NCBI GenBank assembly: GCA_045601345.1
Contig: JAZRZL010000017.1
Span: 1-14,830 of the forward strand
Length of the DNA: 14,830 nucleotides
Direction of reading: 5' to 3'
Source: SVMC01 sp045601345
GTDB lineage: Bacteria; Bacillota; Clostridia; Oscillospirales; Oscillospiraceae
Positions 6,823 to 14,042 of this stretch are shown here, piece after piece. Both the position numbers and the translations under genes were made by a program. The notes beneath the pieces are model-generated. The model saw only the letters and a program-made list of their open reading frames with translations. It was not told where the DNA came from and ran no database searches. The number at the start of each line of letters is the position of its first letter. Position 1 is the first letter of the stretch.

Positions 6823-6842
6823 AGTTATTCCTCCACTTTGTT

Positions 6843-7304
6843 TTATATACTGCAAATTTTTGCCCGAACTGTACCCTGCTCCAGCTCCAAAATAGCATAG
6901 GTTACAGATCCTCTGCCAGAGCAGGTTCCAGGATTTACCATCCACAGGCCATCATGCCAGTCACAAAAACTCTGATGGGTATGTCCGAACAGAAGAACGT
7001 TTGCCCCCTGTTCTCTGGCTGTCAGCTCTGCGCGAAGCAGCCCATATTTCACATTCAGGGTGTGTCCGTGGGTCATATACAGGCGAACGCCCTCTATCTG
7101 CTCGATCATATAAAGCGGAGATGTTTCATAGTCACAATTCCCGCTAACGCACCACAAGGGAATTGCGGGATAACGCTCTGCAAGCCGTCCGGCATCGGTG
7201 CTATGATCGCCCAAATGGATGATACGATCTGGACGCTCTGCTTCAACAGCTTGAATCATGTAATCCATTGTCTTATGAGAATCGGATAAAACCAGTAGCT
7301 TCAT
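6843..7304 (-). CDS. YfcE/MJ0936-family metallophosphoesterase
   Basis: A 153-residue two-metal phosphoesterase with all family motifs in order: DSH (8-10), GDH (32-34), GNCD (55-58), THGH (78-81) and GHTH (107-110). These hold the Mn/Fe-type dinuclear centre; family members hydrolyse phosphodiesters in vitro but the natural substrate is mostly unknown. The ATG at 7304 is preferred over a GTG eight codons upstream because AAAGGTGA lies just before it. It leads the operon with coaX and the decarboxylase-like gene, downstream of promoter 7356-7384. Cytosolic; no signal or membrane segment is seen. Confidence 0.88.
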   Translation of the reverse strand: MKLLVLSDSHKTMDYMIQAVEAERPDRIIHLGDHSTDAGRLAERYPAIPLWCVSGNCDYETSPLYMIEQIEGVRLYMTHGHTLNVKYGLLRAELTAREQGANVLLFGHTHQSFCDWHDGLWMVNPGTCSGRGSVTYAILELEQGTVRAKICSI

Positions 7305-7355
7305 ACAGTTCACCTTTTGCCTTCCCACGCATAGTATGGAGTAGCAACTGTGCTT

Positions 7356-7384
7356 ATTATAGCAAGCGAACGGTCAGGAGGCAA
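7356..7384 (-). promoter_or_regulatory. Promoter for the metallophosphoesterase-coaX operon
   Basis: On the minus strand TTGCCT (7384-7379), 17 bases and TATAAT (7361-7356) precede the metallophosphoesterase start by about 50 bases. The -35 box overlaps the ribosome binding site of the divergent small-gene operon, and the plus strand has a TATTAT at 7355-7360 in the same spot, so the two divergent transcripts may compete. Confidence 0.7.
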
Positions 7385-7388
7385 TAAA

Positions 7389-7628
7389 ATGTTTTCAAAT
7401 GCTGCAAATAATTCAGGCATTCCGATATCCTCTGAGGAGCTTCGACGGGTGCTTACCTCTCCAGAAGGGCAGAAGCTGCTTACCCTACTCCGAGCTGACG
7501 GTGGTGAGGCATTAAAGCAAGCTGCAAAATCGGTAAAGCAGGGTGACTATGACGGTGCAAAAACAATTCTGGAGCCAATGCTGCAAAATTCGGAGGCACA
7601 AGCTCTATTGGGAAGGCTGGGAAAATAA
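7389..7628 (+). CDS. Small helical protein, first of a three-gene operon, function unknown
   Basis: A 79-residue, soluble, all-helical-looking protein; GGAGG lies seven bases before ATG (7389) and the frame open upstream to 7350 is not needed. After an N-terminal polar stretch it has SSEELRRVLTSPEGQKLL, where the LTSPEGxxLL pattern resembles the LLNDPNAMSQMM stretch of the next gene. The second half (SVKQGDYDGAKTILEPML) looks like a tetratricopeptide-type helix pair. I recognise no named family, though similar small genes occur as neighbours in clostridial genomes as far as I recall. The start of the next gene is three bases after its stop. A role in binding a partner protein is the most one can infer. 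Confidence 0.75.
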   Translation: MFSNAANNSGIPISSEELRRVLTSPEGQKLLTLLRADGGEALKQAAKSVKQGDYDGAKTILEPMLQNSEAQALLGRLGK

Positions 7629-7631
7629 TTC

Positions 7632-7907
7632 ATGGATCAGCTCAATGATGCCCTGGGAAAGCTGCTCAATGATCCCAACGCCATGTCACAGATGATGCAG
7701 ATTGTGCAGTCCATCACGGAAAGCAATCCGCCAGAACAAAATGAGCTTCCAGCGCCAAGGGGAAATCGCAGCACAGCCCTATTTCAAGCACTTCTCCCCT
7801 TCCTGTCACCAAAACGGCAGGAAAAGCTGGAGCGAGCGATGCAGCTTGCTAAAATGTCCAGTCTTGCCTCGCTTGCATTGAGACAATCAGAACAGAACTC
7901 ACGCTAA
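7632..7907 (+). CDS. Small helical protein, second of the three-gene operon, function unknown
   Basis: The 91-residue product opens with MDQLNDALGKLLNDP and a Met/Gln-rich helix (NAMSQMMQIVQSI), then a Pro-rich linker (about 35-47) and a second helical block ending in LSPKRQEKLERAMQLAKM and a Leu/Ala/Ser tail. No signal peptide or membrane span is present. The start has only a weak ribosome binding site (GGGAAA) and a three-base gap from the previous stop, so it is probably translated by coupling. The Asn/Asp-Pro followed by Met-rich helix has a loose likeness to STI1-type chaperone-binding motifs, but this is too weak to name a function. Confidence 0.75.
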   Translation: MDQLNDALGKLLNDPNAMSQMMQIVQSITESNPPEQNELPAPRGNRSTALFQALLPFLSPKRQEKLERAMQLAKMSSLASLALRQSEQNSR

Positions 7908-7921
7908 AGGAGGGAGATTCC

Positions 7922-8188
7922 ATGTACTCAAGATTTATCCCCGGTCCAAACGGTGTTTATCAGCGAAAGCAAATCCCCTCAGCAAAAGTGATCTCTCCTC
8001 CGTCCCCGGCAGTTTCTCAACCAAAGCAGGAGCAGCCAAGTCTAAAGCAGCGCGTCAGGGAACTGCTTCCCAAAGGGCTGGAGCTGGGGGATGTTCTGGT
8101 GGTTCTGATTGCTCTGCTTTTACTGATTGACGGTGAAGAGGATATGCAAACTGTTCTTATCACCGCTGCCGCCTTCCTATTTATGTAA
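7922..8188 (+). CDS. Small membrane protein, third of the three-gene operon, function unknown
   Basis: The 88-residue product has a basic, Pro/Gln/Ser-rich N-terminal half (YSRFIPGPNGVYQRK and a KQEQPSLKQR stretch) and a C-terminal hydrophobic hairpin: about 57-69 (GDVLVVLIALLLLI) and 76-88 (MQTVLITAAAFLFM), separated by an acidic turn DGEEDM. AAAGGAGG overlaps the stop of the previous gene and lies a few bases before ATG, giving the strongest start in the operon. The protein ends in the membrane with no C-terminal tail. It may anchor the two soluble partners encoded upstream, which would explain their tight coupling; that is inference. The operon closes with terminator 8193-8218. Confidence 0.75.
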   Translation: MYSRFIPGPNGVYQRKQIPSAKVISPPSPAVSQPKQEQPSLKQRVRELLPKGLELGDVLVVLIALLLLIDGEEDMQTVLITAAAFLFM

Positions 8189-8192
8189 GAAA

Positions 8193-8218
8193 CAGCCGAT
8201 GACGTGCGCCATCGGCTG
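8193..8218. terminator. Bidirectional terminator between the small-gene operon and the PBP gene
   Basis: A perfect 9-bp stem (8193-8201 with 8210-8218, CAGCCGATG/CATCGGCTG) with an 8-base loop, just after the stop of the third small gene and seven bases past the convergent PBP stop. T tracts are short on both sides (TTTTA on plus, TTTCTTA on minus), so strength is moderate. Confidence 0.75.
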
Positions 8219-8224
8219 AACATT

Positions 8225-9589
8225 TTACTCTTCATCCATTGCTGTCACACAGGCCTTGAGTACCCGCCCTGCAATGGGGCCTGCAACGCCGCTGCCGCTG
8301 CCGCCGCCCTCTACAACAACGATAAAGGCCAGCGGATAATCCGAATCCTTGATAAATCCGGCAAAGGTGGCATTGGGATCGCTATCATTGTCAACCTCCG
8401 CAGTGCCGGATTTGGCACATACATAAAGATCCGGAAAATTATCCTCTCCGTAAACCGAAATAACATTGTTTCGCATCATTTCTGTCAGTTTTTCGGCGGT
8501 TTCTTCCTCTATAACACGAGCCATCTGTTGGGTAGACATCTTATGTGCGCTCAAGCCGCTGCCTACCTTTTGCACAATGCAGGGCAGTGCCGCTTTTCCG
8601 CCCCCGCCAATGGCTCCCATGACCGTCATATACTGACAGGCATTGATCAGATTGGTATATTGCCCGATGCCACTCCATGCAAGATCGGCTTTGGACGCAC
8701 CGCTGAGATCAATATGCCCCGAGGCCGTTCCGATACCGTCAAATTCTAAAGATCTATCAATACCAAGCTTTTTCGCATAGGTCTCAAGTGTTTCAGCGCC
8801 AAGCTGCTCTGCGATCTGGCCGAAGGCACAGTTACAAGAATGCGCCAATGCCTGTGCAAAGGTAACCTCTCCATGGACACCGTTGCAGGTGATAACCTCA
8901 CCGCCGGTCTCATAGCTGCCATTGCAATCAAAGGTCTGCTCATCAATATCTGGAATCGTTTCAATGGCAGCAATGGCTGTAATCAGCTTGAAAATAGAGC
9001 CGGGTGTATAGGTAGAATTGAAGAAGCGATGGACATAGATACCGTCAAAGGCTTCGTCATTCTCGTCAATATTCGGTACATCATCAGGATCAAAGGTCGG
9101 TGAGGTTACTGCGCAGTAAACCTCGCCGGTTTTATAATTGTATATACCTACCGTGCCTTTGCGTCCGTCAAGTGCTTCGAGTGCAGCGGTTTGAACCTGG
9201 GCACTGATGGTCAGCCTCATCTTTCCGTTGCCGGAAGTATCCCAAGTTCCTGTAATCAAGCTGTAACCAATCAGATCATCTGCGTATTTCTCCAGAATTC
9301 GGGAAGGAATATAGCCGTCACGGTCACCCAGAATATGCATGGTAGATTTGCGAAGAAGTGCGCTGTCAGCATATTCGCGGCCGTCTGTTGCATCAAGCAG
9401 AACCGTACCCGTGCGGTCGGTTACTACGCCGCTATTAAGATTGCCGCCGGAGTACACATGGGGGCTACCCTGAAAGGTTGCCCATTTCCCGGCTTCTACA
9501 CAATAGCGCAGGGTGAATGCGCACAAACCAAGTCCCAGCACAATGGCAAGAGCAAGCGCAAACCATGCACGTTTAGAAATCCTGTTCAT
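8225..9589 (-). CDS. Class B penicillin-binding protein, PbpA-like transpeptidase
   Basis: A DD-transpeptidase that cross-links peptidoglycan outside the membrane. One N-terminal membrane anchor (8-28) precedes a short N-terminal region (GVVTDRTGTVLL) and the transpeptidase domain with all three catalytic motifs: Ser198-I-F-Lys201 (TPGSIFK), Ser251-C-Asn253 and Lys393-S-Gly395. At 454 residues it lacks the long pedestal of PBP2/PBP3 and is close in size and style to mycobacterial PbpA. Glu/Asp-rich loops and a Gly-rich C-terminal strand follow. GGAGA lies about seven bases before ATG. Its start overlaps the 3' end of the FHA-SEDS gene by 17 bases, so the two are made together and should act as a polymerase-transpeptidase pair. 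Whether the process is septation, elongation or spore wall cannot be told. Confidence 0.93.
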   Translation of the reverse strand: MNRISKRAWFALALAIVLGLGLCAFTLRYCVEAGKWATFQGSPHVYSGGNLNSGVVTDRTGTVLLDATDGREYADSALLRKSTMHILGDRDGYIPSRILEKYADDLIGYSLITGTWDTSGNGKMRLTISAQVQTAALEALDGRKGTVGIYNYKTGEVYCAVTSPTFDPDDVPNIDENDEAFDGIYVHRFFNSTYTPGSIFKLITAIAAIETIPDIDEQTFDCNGSYETGGEVITCNGVHGEVTFAQALAHSCNCAFGQIAEQLGAETLETYAKKLGIDRSLEFDGIGTASGHIDLSGASKADLAWSGIGQYTNLINACQYMTVMGAIGGGGKAALPCIVQKVGSGLSAHKMSTQQMARVIEEETAEKLTEMMRNNVISVYGEDNFPDLYVCAKSGTAEVDNDSDPNATFAGFIKDSDYPLAFIVVVEGGGSGSGVAGPIAGRVLKACVTAMDEE

Positions 9590-11336
9590 CCAATGTCTCC
9601 TTCCTTGATGGCAGCTTTACTGCAATGCTGGCATTCTGCCGGGTATCTGCCGCCTTGATAAAAGCCAGAAGTCCCCAAGAGGCCATCATACTGGAGCCAC
9701 CGTTGGAAACAAAGGGGAATGTAACGCCGGTCAGAGGAAGAAAATCCACTGTGCCAAAGACATTCAAAATTGTTTGGGTGATGAGGATACTCATGGCCGC
9801 ACAAGCACCGATGGTATAAAAGCTGCTTCTGCCCATGGAACCAGCCTTTACAACGAACACACCAAGCGCCACAAGCACAGCCACCAGCATGAGTGCAATC
9901 AGTAACCCCCATTCCTCGGTCACAAAGGCAAAAATCAGGTCAGTATTGGAAGCCGCAACATATTTGAGCCATCCATTTCCAGCGCCCAAACCGACCAGAC
10001 CACCAGAAGCAATGCACATCAAGGCTCTCGTCTGCTGAAAGCCGCGATCCAGCGGGTCTTCCCAGATATGTCCCCATGTAGAAAAGCGATCCAGAATATA
10101 AGGCTTAAATTTTACCGCCAGAACCCCGGCAAACCCAGTCCCTGCACAAATCAGCGCAATGCTGGCAAAGCTGCCAGAGCGAAGATAAGCAATCACAAGG
10201 AAGGCAACAAAGAAAATCAGCGCTGTGCCAAAATCGGAAAGCAATGCAAGGCAGCCACAGATAAAGGCAGAATATGCAATGAATAAAATCAGGTTTCGCC
10301 TGGTAACAATGCGATCCATTGTGGATGCGCCGGCAAAAATAAAGCATACCTTAACCAGCTCCGAGGGCTGGAAGGAAAAGCCGCCGATGGAAATCCAGTT
10401 TTTAGCGCCAAACTTGGATACGCCAAATACCACATTAATAGCCAATAGCAGAATACCGACCGCAGCGGCAACATATCGAATTTTTTTTGCACGCTCCAGA
10501 TCACGCATGGACCAGAGAAGGATAATATAAAGCATAATGCCCAACACCATCGCGGCAAACTGTTTCAATACAGAACCGGGTGCAGAAGAGGTCACCACGC
10601 TCAGACCAATGGTCGTCAGAAAAAACGCCATAGTTTCGACTTCAAAGCCGCTGCGCTTGAGAACTCTTGTCAAGAACAGCAGCAGCCATTCCACACCGAT
10701 CAGCCCCGCAAAGGAGAGTGTCACCGTGCGAATATATTCCGGCTCCAAGCTCATAAAGAGCTGCAAAAGGGTTAGCGTCTGAAACACCGTCAAAAGCAGA
10801 AGGGTCGCACCGGGCGCATAATCACGCCCTGCTCTGGTGCGGCTGGATGCCTGAAGAACCTCCTGCCGATGGGTAATCGGTTCAAGATACATCTCAATGC
10901 CACCCAGAGAAATTACATCATGGATGGTAATCGCTGCCATATTGGTGCGCCGCCCATTAACAAAAACACCGCCGCGGGAACCGACATCGGAAACTGTCCA
11001 GCTACCATCATCATACCGGGTCAATACCGCATGGGAGCGTGAGATCGTGGGTACATCAATCACCAAATCACTTCGTTTACTCCTGCCGATGATATTTTCC
11101 CAATGGGTCACAGGCAATCGGGTACCATCCGGGAGGCAAAGCCATGCCCAAATTTCCGGCTCCCGATGAAACGAGAGCAGCGATTTCATGCACCGAAGCA
11201 CAATAATCAGTGCCAGAACAGGAAACACATAACGCATGATGGATGTATAAATCTGCGAAAATTCCGTTGTCTGCGTTAATCCGTTAAAGCGCTCAGACAT
11301 TGCAGAGAAAAAACCATTCATTTCTTCCATGCTCAT
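9573..11336 (-). CDS. SEDS peptidoglycan glycosyltransferase with N-terminal FHA domain (FtsW/RodA/SpoVE family)
   Basis: SEDS proteins polymerise lipid II into glycan strands. This 587-residue protein has, in order: a first membrane helix (about 34-50); an FHA domain (82-153) with Gly84-Arg85, SRSH (99-102), Asp117 and Asn127-Gly128, the residues that bind phosphothreonine; then a SEDS domain (about 175-570) with GAKNWISIGG and FQPSELVKV (310-330), LLSDFGTA (365-372), WEDPLDRGFQQ (425-435, Asp427 matching the catalytic Asp of RodA) and PFVSNGGSS near the end. A plain RodA is about 200 residues shorter. The FHA domain lies on the cytoplasmic side and points to control by a PASTA-type Ser/Thr kinase, none of which is in this window. 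ATG 11336 overlaps the DAHP synthase stop as ATGA; a second ATG at 11330 has the better-spaced AAAGGA. Confidence 0.93.
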   Translation of the reverse strand: MSMEEMNGFFSAMSERFNGLTQTTEFSQIYTSIMRYVFPVLALIIVLRCMKSLLSFHREPEIWAWLCLPDGTRLPVTHWENIIGRSKRSDLVIDVPTISRSHAVLTRYDDGSWTVSDVGSRGGVFVNGRRTNMAAITIHDVISLGGIEMYLEPITHRQEVLQASSRTRAGRDYAPGATLLLLTVFQTLTLLQLFMSLEPEYIRTVTLSFAGLIGVEWLLLFLTRVLKRSGFEVETMAFFLTTIGLSVVTSSAPGSVLKQFAAMVLGIMLYIILLWSMRDLERAKKIRYVAAAVGILLLAINVVFGVSKFGAKNWISIGGFSFQPSELVKVCFIFAGASTMDRIVTRRNLILFIAYSAFICGCLALLSDFGTALIFFVAFLVIAYLRSGSFASIALICAGTGFAGVLAVKFKPYILDRFSTWGHIWEDPLDRGFQQTRALMCIASGGLVGLGAGNGWLKYVAASNTDLIFAFVTEEWGLLIALMLVAVLVALGVFVVKAGSMGRSSFYTIGACAAMSILITQTILNVFGTVDFLPLTGVTFPFVSNGGSSMMASWGLLAFIKAADTRQNASIAVKLPSRKETLDEQDF

Positions 11337-12322
11337 TTCCTTTCAAAAAGATGATGGCGAAGCGCTAAAATTTCCGTCATCAGATCTCCAAACTGTTTGG
11401 GGGACAGTGCCTGAATGCCATCGCACAGTGCCTGTGTAGGATCTGGATGGATCTCAAGCATCAGTCCATCCGCTCCTGCACAAACCGCAGCAAGAGCCAG
11501 CGGTGGCACCAGTGCCGCACAACCCGCCGCATGGCTCGGGTCAACAATCACAGGCAAATGCGTTCTGTGCTTCATAGCCGCAACAGCACCCAAATCCAAT
11601 GTGAAACGCTGTGCAGATTCAAAAGTTCGGATGCCCCGTTCACACAAAATCACATTAGGATTGCCTGCATTTAATATGTATTCCGCAGACATCAGCCATT
11701 CATCCTCACTGGAACAAAATCCGCGTTTCAGAAGAATCGGCTGCTTCAGCTTGCCCGCCGCACGAAGCAGGGGGTAATTTTGCATATTCCGCGCACCGAT
11801 CTGCACAAGATCGGCCATTGGCGAGAGCGCCTCACAATCCTCCGCACACATCAGCTCTGTAACAACAGGCAGATCATATTGTTGCCCTGCCTGCCTGAGC
11901 ATTAGCAACCCCTCTCTGCCGAGTCCCTGATACTGATAGGGGGAGGTTCTGGGCTTAAATGCACCGCCCCGTAGGATTTGTGCACCAAATTCCTTCACCA
12001 TTGCCGCACAATCAGCAATCACCTCTCGGCTTTCCACCGCACAAGGACCTGCAATGACGGAAAAATTACCGCCGCCAAAACGAGCAGCACCAACCTGCAC
12101 AATAGTATCACGTTTTTCCTGACGGGAGGCCAACGGTGCAGGGTCAGTCAACCGAACAACCGCCTGAACACCCGGCTGCTCCCTGAGCCATGCGCTATCA
12201 ATTCGGTAGGTTGCACCCGTAAGGCGGAGACCATTGCCTTCTATCTGGACATCCGCACCGAGTTTATTGAGTTTGGATATGACCTGTGACGGATCGTATC
12301 CAGCTGATAATAGTAGAAACAT
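11333..12322 (-). CDS. aroF: 3-Deoxy-7-phosphoheptulonate (DAHP) synthase, AroA beta/AroF type
   Basis: Joins phosphoenolpyruvate and erythrose-4-phosphate to DAHP, the first step of the shikimate pathway. The 329-residue protein has an N-terminal ferredoxin-like domain (1-65), which is the feedback/regulatory part in this type, and a TIM barrel with GPCAVES (92-98; Cys94 is a metal ligand), LRGGAFKPRTSPY (117-129), QIGARNMQN, LLKRGFCSS, CERGIRTFE and DPSHAAG. All the substrate and metal motifs look intact. The ATG at 12322 is supported by AAGGGAG seven bases upstream; a TTG at 12406 would add 28 residues that span a hairpin, and is rejected. It lies 80 bases after the transporter gene and overlaps the FHA-SEDS start by ATGA. 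Its place among cell-wall genes is unexplained. Confidence 0.94.
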   Translation of the reverse strand: MFLLLSAGYDPSQVISKLNKLGADVQIEGNGLRLTGATYRIDSAWLREQPGVQAVVRLTDPAPLASRQEKRDTIVQVGAARFGGGNFSVIAGPCAVESREVIADCAAMVKEFGAQILRGGAFKPRTSPYQYQGLGREGLLMLRQAGQQYDLPVVTELMCAEDCEALSPMADLVQIGARNMQNYPLLRAAGKLKQPILLKRGFCSSEDEWLMSAEYILNAGNPNVILCERGIRTFESAQRFTLDLGAVAAMKHRTHLPVIVDPSHAAGCAALVPPLALAAVCAGADGLMLEIHPDPTQALCDGIQALSPKQFGDLMTEILALRHHLFERK

Positions 12323-12356
12323 TGTTGTCTCCCTTCTGCAAAAACAACAGATGAAA

Positions 12357-12389
12357 ATCTCCCATTGAGCGCGCTGTCCCATGGGAGAT
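12357..12389 (-). terminator. Hairpin in the aroF leader, possible terminator or attenuator
   Basis: A perfect 9-bp stem (12357-12365 with 12381-12389, ATCTCCCAT/ATGGGAGAT) and a 15-base loop lie between the transporter stop and aroF, followed on the minus strand by TTTT then a mixed T-rich stretch. The right arm also pairs with itself (TCCCATGGGA, 12377-12386), giving two alternative folds. It may end part of the transporter transcript, or attenuate aroF. Confidence 0.5.
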
Positions 12390-12402
12390 GATTCATTATG
12401 GA

Positions 12403-13797
12403 TCAAGCAAATGATTCATCGTCGTCCTCCAGATGTGCGAGATACCGCTCAATTTCTTCATCATCTAAATTATCCAAATCTATGATTTCCGGCTCTTCTT
12501 CATAAGTTTCGAAATTATTCTGCTCAAAATCTGGATGTTCCGCAACAAATTCAGCCATTTTTCGTGCTAAAGCGATATCATCGGTGGATTGAATTTTGGA
12601 ATAAATCGCCGTAAGCTGAGGATATCCCTTCTTTTGCAGACGGCGCTTGACTGAATCGCTGATCAGCATATAAATAACAGCAAAAACCGGAACACCCAGA
12701 ATCATTCCTGCAAAGCCAAATATGCCGGAGAAAACGGAAATAGAAATCAAAATCCAGAAGCTGGATAATCCCACAGTTTCGCCAAGAATACGGGGGCCAA
12801 GAATATTGCCGTCAAACTGCTGAAGAATCACGATAAAAATGATAAAAATAAAGCACTTGAGAGGATCGACCAGTAAGAGGAGAAACGCCGAAGGAATCGC
12901 GCCAATCAGTGGGCCAAAAAAGGGAATCACATTGGTGACACCGACAATAACGGAAATCAGCATGGGATAGTCCAGTTGAATCAGGCTCATAACGATATAA
13001 CAAATGATGCCAATAATCAGCGAGTCGATAATTTTTCCAAGCACAAAGCCGCTAAAAATCTTATTGGTACGGCGACCGACATCAAGAAGTCGATTTGCTC
13101 TTTTCTCGGAAAACATCGCTACGACAATCTTCTTTGCCTGTGCAAGAAACTTTTCCTTGGAGAGGAGCATATAAACAGCAATGACAAGGCCAAGCAGAAA
13201 ATTCATTGTTCCCTTTAGTACGCCAAACAGGCGCGTAGACACTCTTCGCAATGCATCGGCAATATCAAGGCCGGAAATAAAATCTTCTACCGAATAATAT
13301 AACCCGTTAAGCTTCTTTGCGATCCAGTTCTGAAGCTCTGGCTCGTCAGAAAAAAGCTTTTTTAGCCAATTATTCAGGCGATTATAATATCCAACAAAGG
13401 TGTCAGGATTGGCGATTGAAGTTATATTTTCAATGATTGTAGGAACAACCAAAGAAAAGGCCAGATAGAAGAACAACAGTAAAACCGCAAGTGCGCAAAT
13501 GACACCAATGATATGACAGGCCTTTTTTCTTGAAGCCAGCTGATTTCGATCGGGATGGTCATTCTTGCGAAGCTTGGGAATCAAACGCATGAGGCCATTT
13601 TCCACAAACTGCATGACCGGATTCATTAAATAGGCAAAAAGAACGCCAAAGAGAATTGGCATCAGAATACCAACAAAGTCTTTTATTACTTTAAAAAACC
13701 CGGGAAGGTTGGAGAATACAACATTAAATGCTGCACTGGCAATCACAACAAGCAGCAATGTCAGGCCGAGCTTGAAATAAATCTTATTTCTCTTCAT
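12403..13797 (-). CDS. AI-2E family (UPF0118) membrane transporter
   Basis: A 464-residue multi-span protein of the family that includes E. coli TqsA and YhhQ-like AI-2 exporters and Na/H antiporter-like members; the substrate here is unknown. The typical layout is visible: two N-terminal spans (about 8-28 and 40-60), a third at 95-118, a long extracytoplasmic stretch (about 120-200), then four or more spans in the second half with the family motif PFFGPLIGAIP and a QQFDGNILGPRILGETVGLSSFWIL stretch. The C-terminal ~60 residues are hydrophilic and very acidic, ending in a run of Glu and Asp. The ribosome binding site GAGGGTGA lies about ten bases before ATG, and a good promoter is at 13834-13863. 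It is the first gene of the operon that runs to 8225. Confidence 0.9.
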   Translation of the reverse strand: MKRNKIYFKLGLTLLLVVIASAAFNVVFSNLPGFFKVIKDFVGILMPILFGVLFAYLMNPVMQFVENGLMRLIPKLRKNDHPDRNQLASRKKACHIIGVICALAVLLLFFYLAFSLVVPTIIENITSIANPDTFVGYYNRLNNWLKKLFSDEPELQNWIAKKLNGLYYSVEDFISGLDIADALRRVSTRLFGVLKGTMNFLLGLVIAVYMLLSKEKFLAQAKKIVVAMFSEKRANRLLDVGRRTNKIFSGFVLGKIIDSLIIGIICYIVMSLIQLDYPMLISVIVGVTNVIPFFGPLIGAIPSAFLLLLVDPLKCFIFIIFIVILQQFDGNILGPRILGETVGLSSFWILISISVFSGIFGFAGMILGVPVFAVIYMLISDSVKRRLQKKGYPQLTAIYSKIQSTDDIALARKMAEFVAEHPDFEQNNFETYEEEPEIIDLDNLDDEEIERYLAHLEDDDESFA

Positions 13798-13833
13798 GAT
13801 GCAGCATCACCCTCGTCCCTTTTTATTGCATCT

Positions 13834-13863
13834 ATCTTATCACGCCCTAAAGGGTTTCGTCAA
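13834..13863 (-). promoter_or_regulatory. Promoter for the transporter-aroF-SEDS-PBP operon
   Basis: On the minus strand TTGACG (13863-13858), an 18-base spacer and TAAGAT (13839-13834) precede the transporter ATG by about 37 bases. CCCTTTAGGG in the spacer is a near-palindrome and could be an operator. Confidence 0.65.
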
Positions 13864-13911
13864 GAAATCCTCCGTTCTTTAAGAAAAAATTCACAAATTG
13901 TTTTTCATGCG

Positions 13912-13950
13912 AGGACAGGGGACGGTTCTCTGTCTTGCTGGTCCTGTCCT
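13912..13950. repeat. REP-like palindromic element with the GGGGACGGTTCT motif
   Basis: The 8-bp arms AGGACAGG (13912-13919) and CCTGTCCT (13943-13950) are perfect reverse complements with a 23-base interior beginning GGACGGTTCTCTGTC. The GACAGGGGACGGTTCT sequence is, from memory, a common dispersed repeat in clostridial and other Firmicute genomes, often linked to REP-associated Y1 transposases. No such transposase is in the window. Confidence 0.65.
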
Positions 13951-13963
13951 TACATTTTCAACA

Positions 13964-14010
13964 ATCCCCCTAAAGTGACTGTTGTTTTCCATAGTCTACT
14001 TTAGGGGGAT
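13964..14010. repeat. 13-bp perfect inverted repeat with extended stem
   Basis: Arms 13964-13976 and 13998-14010 (ATCCCCCTAAAGT against ACTTTAGGGGGAT) pair perfectly, and the stem extends by GACT/AGTC (13977-13980 with 13993-13996) past one bulged T, with a 12-base loop. It lies 32 bases past the surface-protein stop, where a terminator is expected, but no T-run follows on either strand. It may be a non-canonical terminator or a small mobile hairpin. Confidence 0.6.
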
Positions 14011-14042
14011 CATATCATTGCGCCTTGGCGTAATCTATCTAA

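Noticed and set aside
5959..6900. A 313-codon open frame on the plus strand, antisense to coaX
   Set aside because: The coaX motifs on the minus strand are clear; the plus frame gives a His/Asn-rich product without domains and no ribosome binding site.
12323..12406. N-terminal extension of DAHP synthase from TTG 12406
   Set aside because: It would translate the hairpin region and add 28 residues not seen in the family; ATG 12322 has a proper ribosome binding site.
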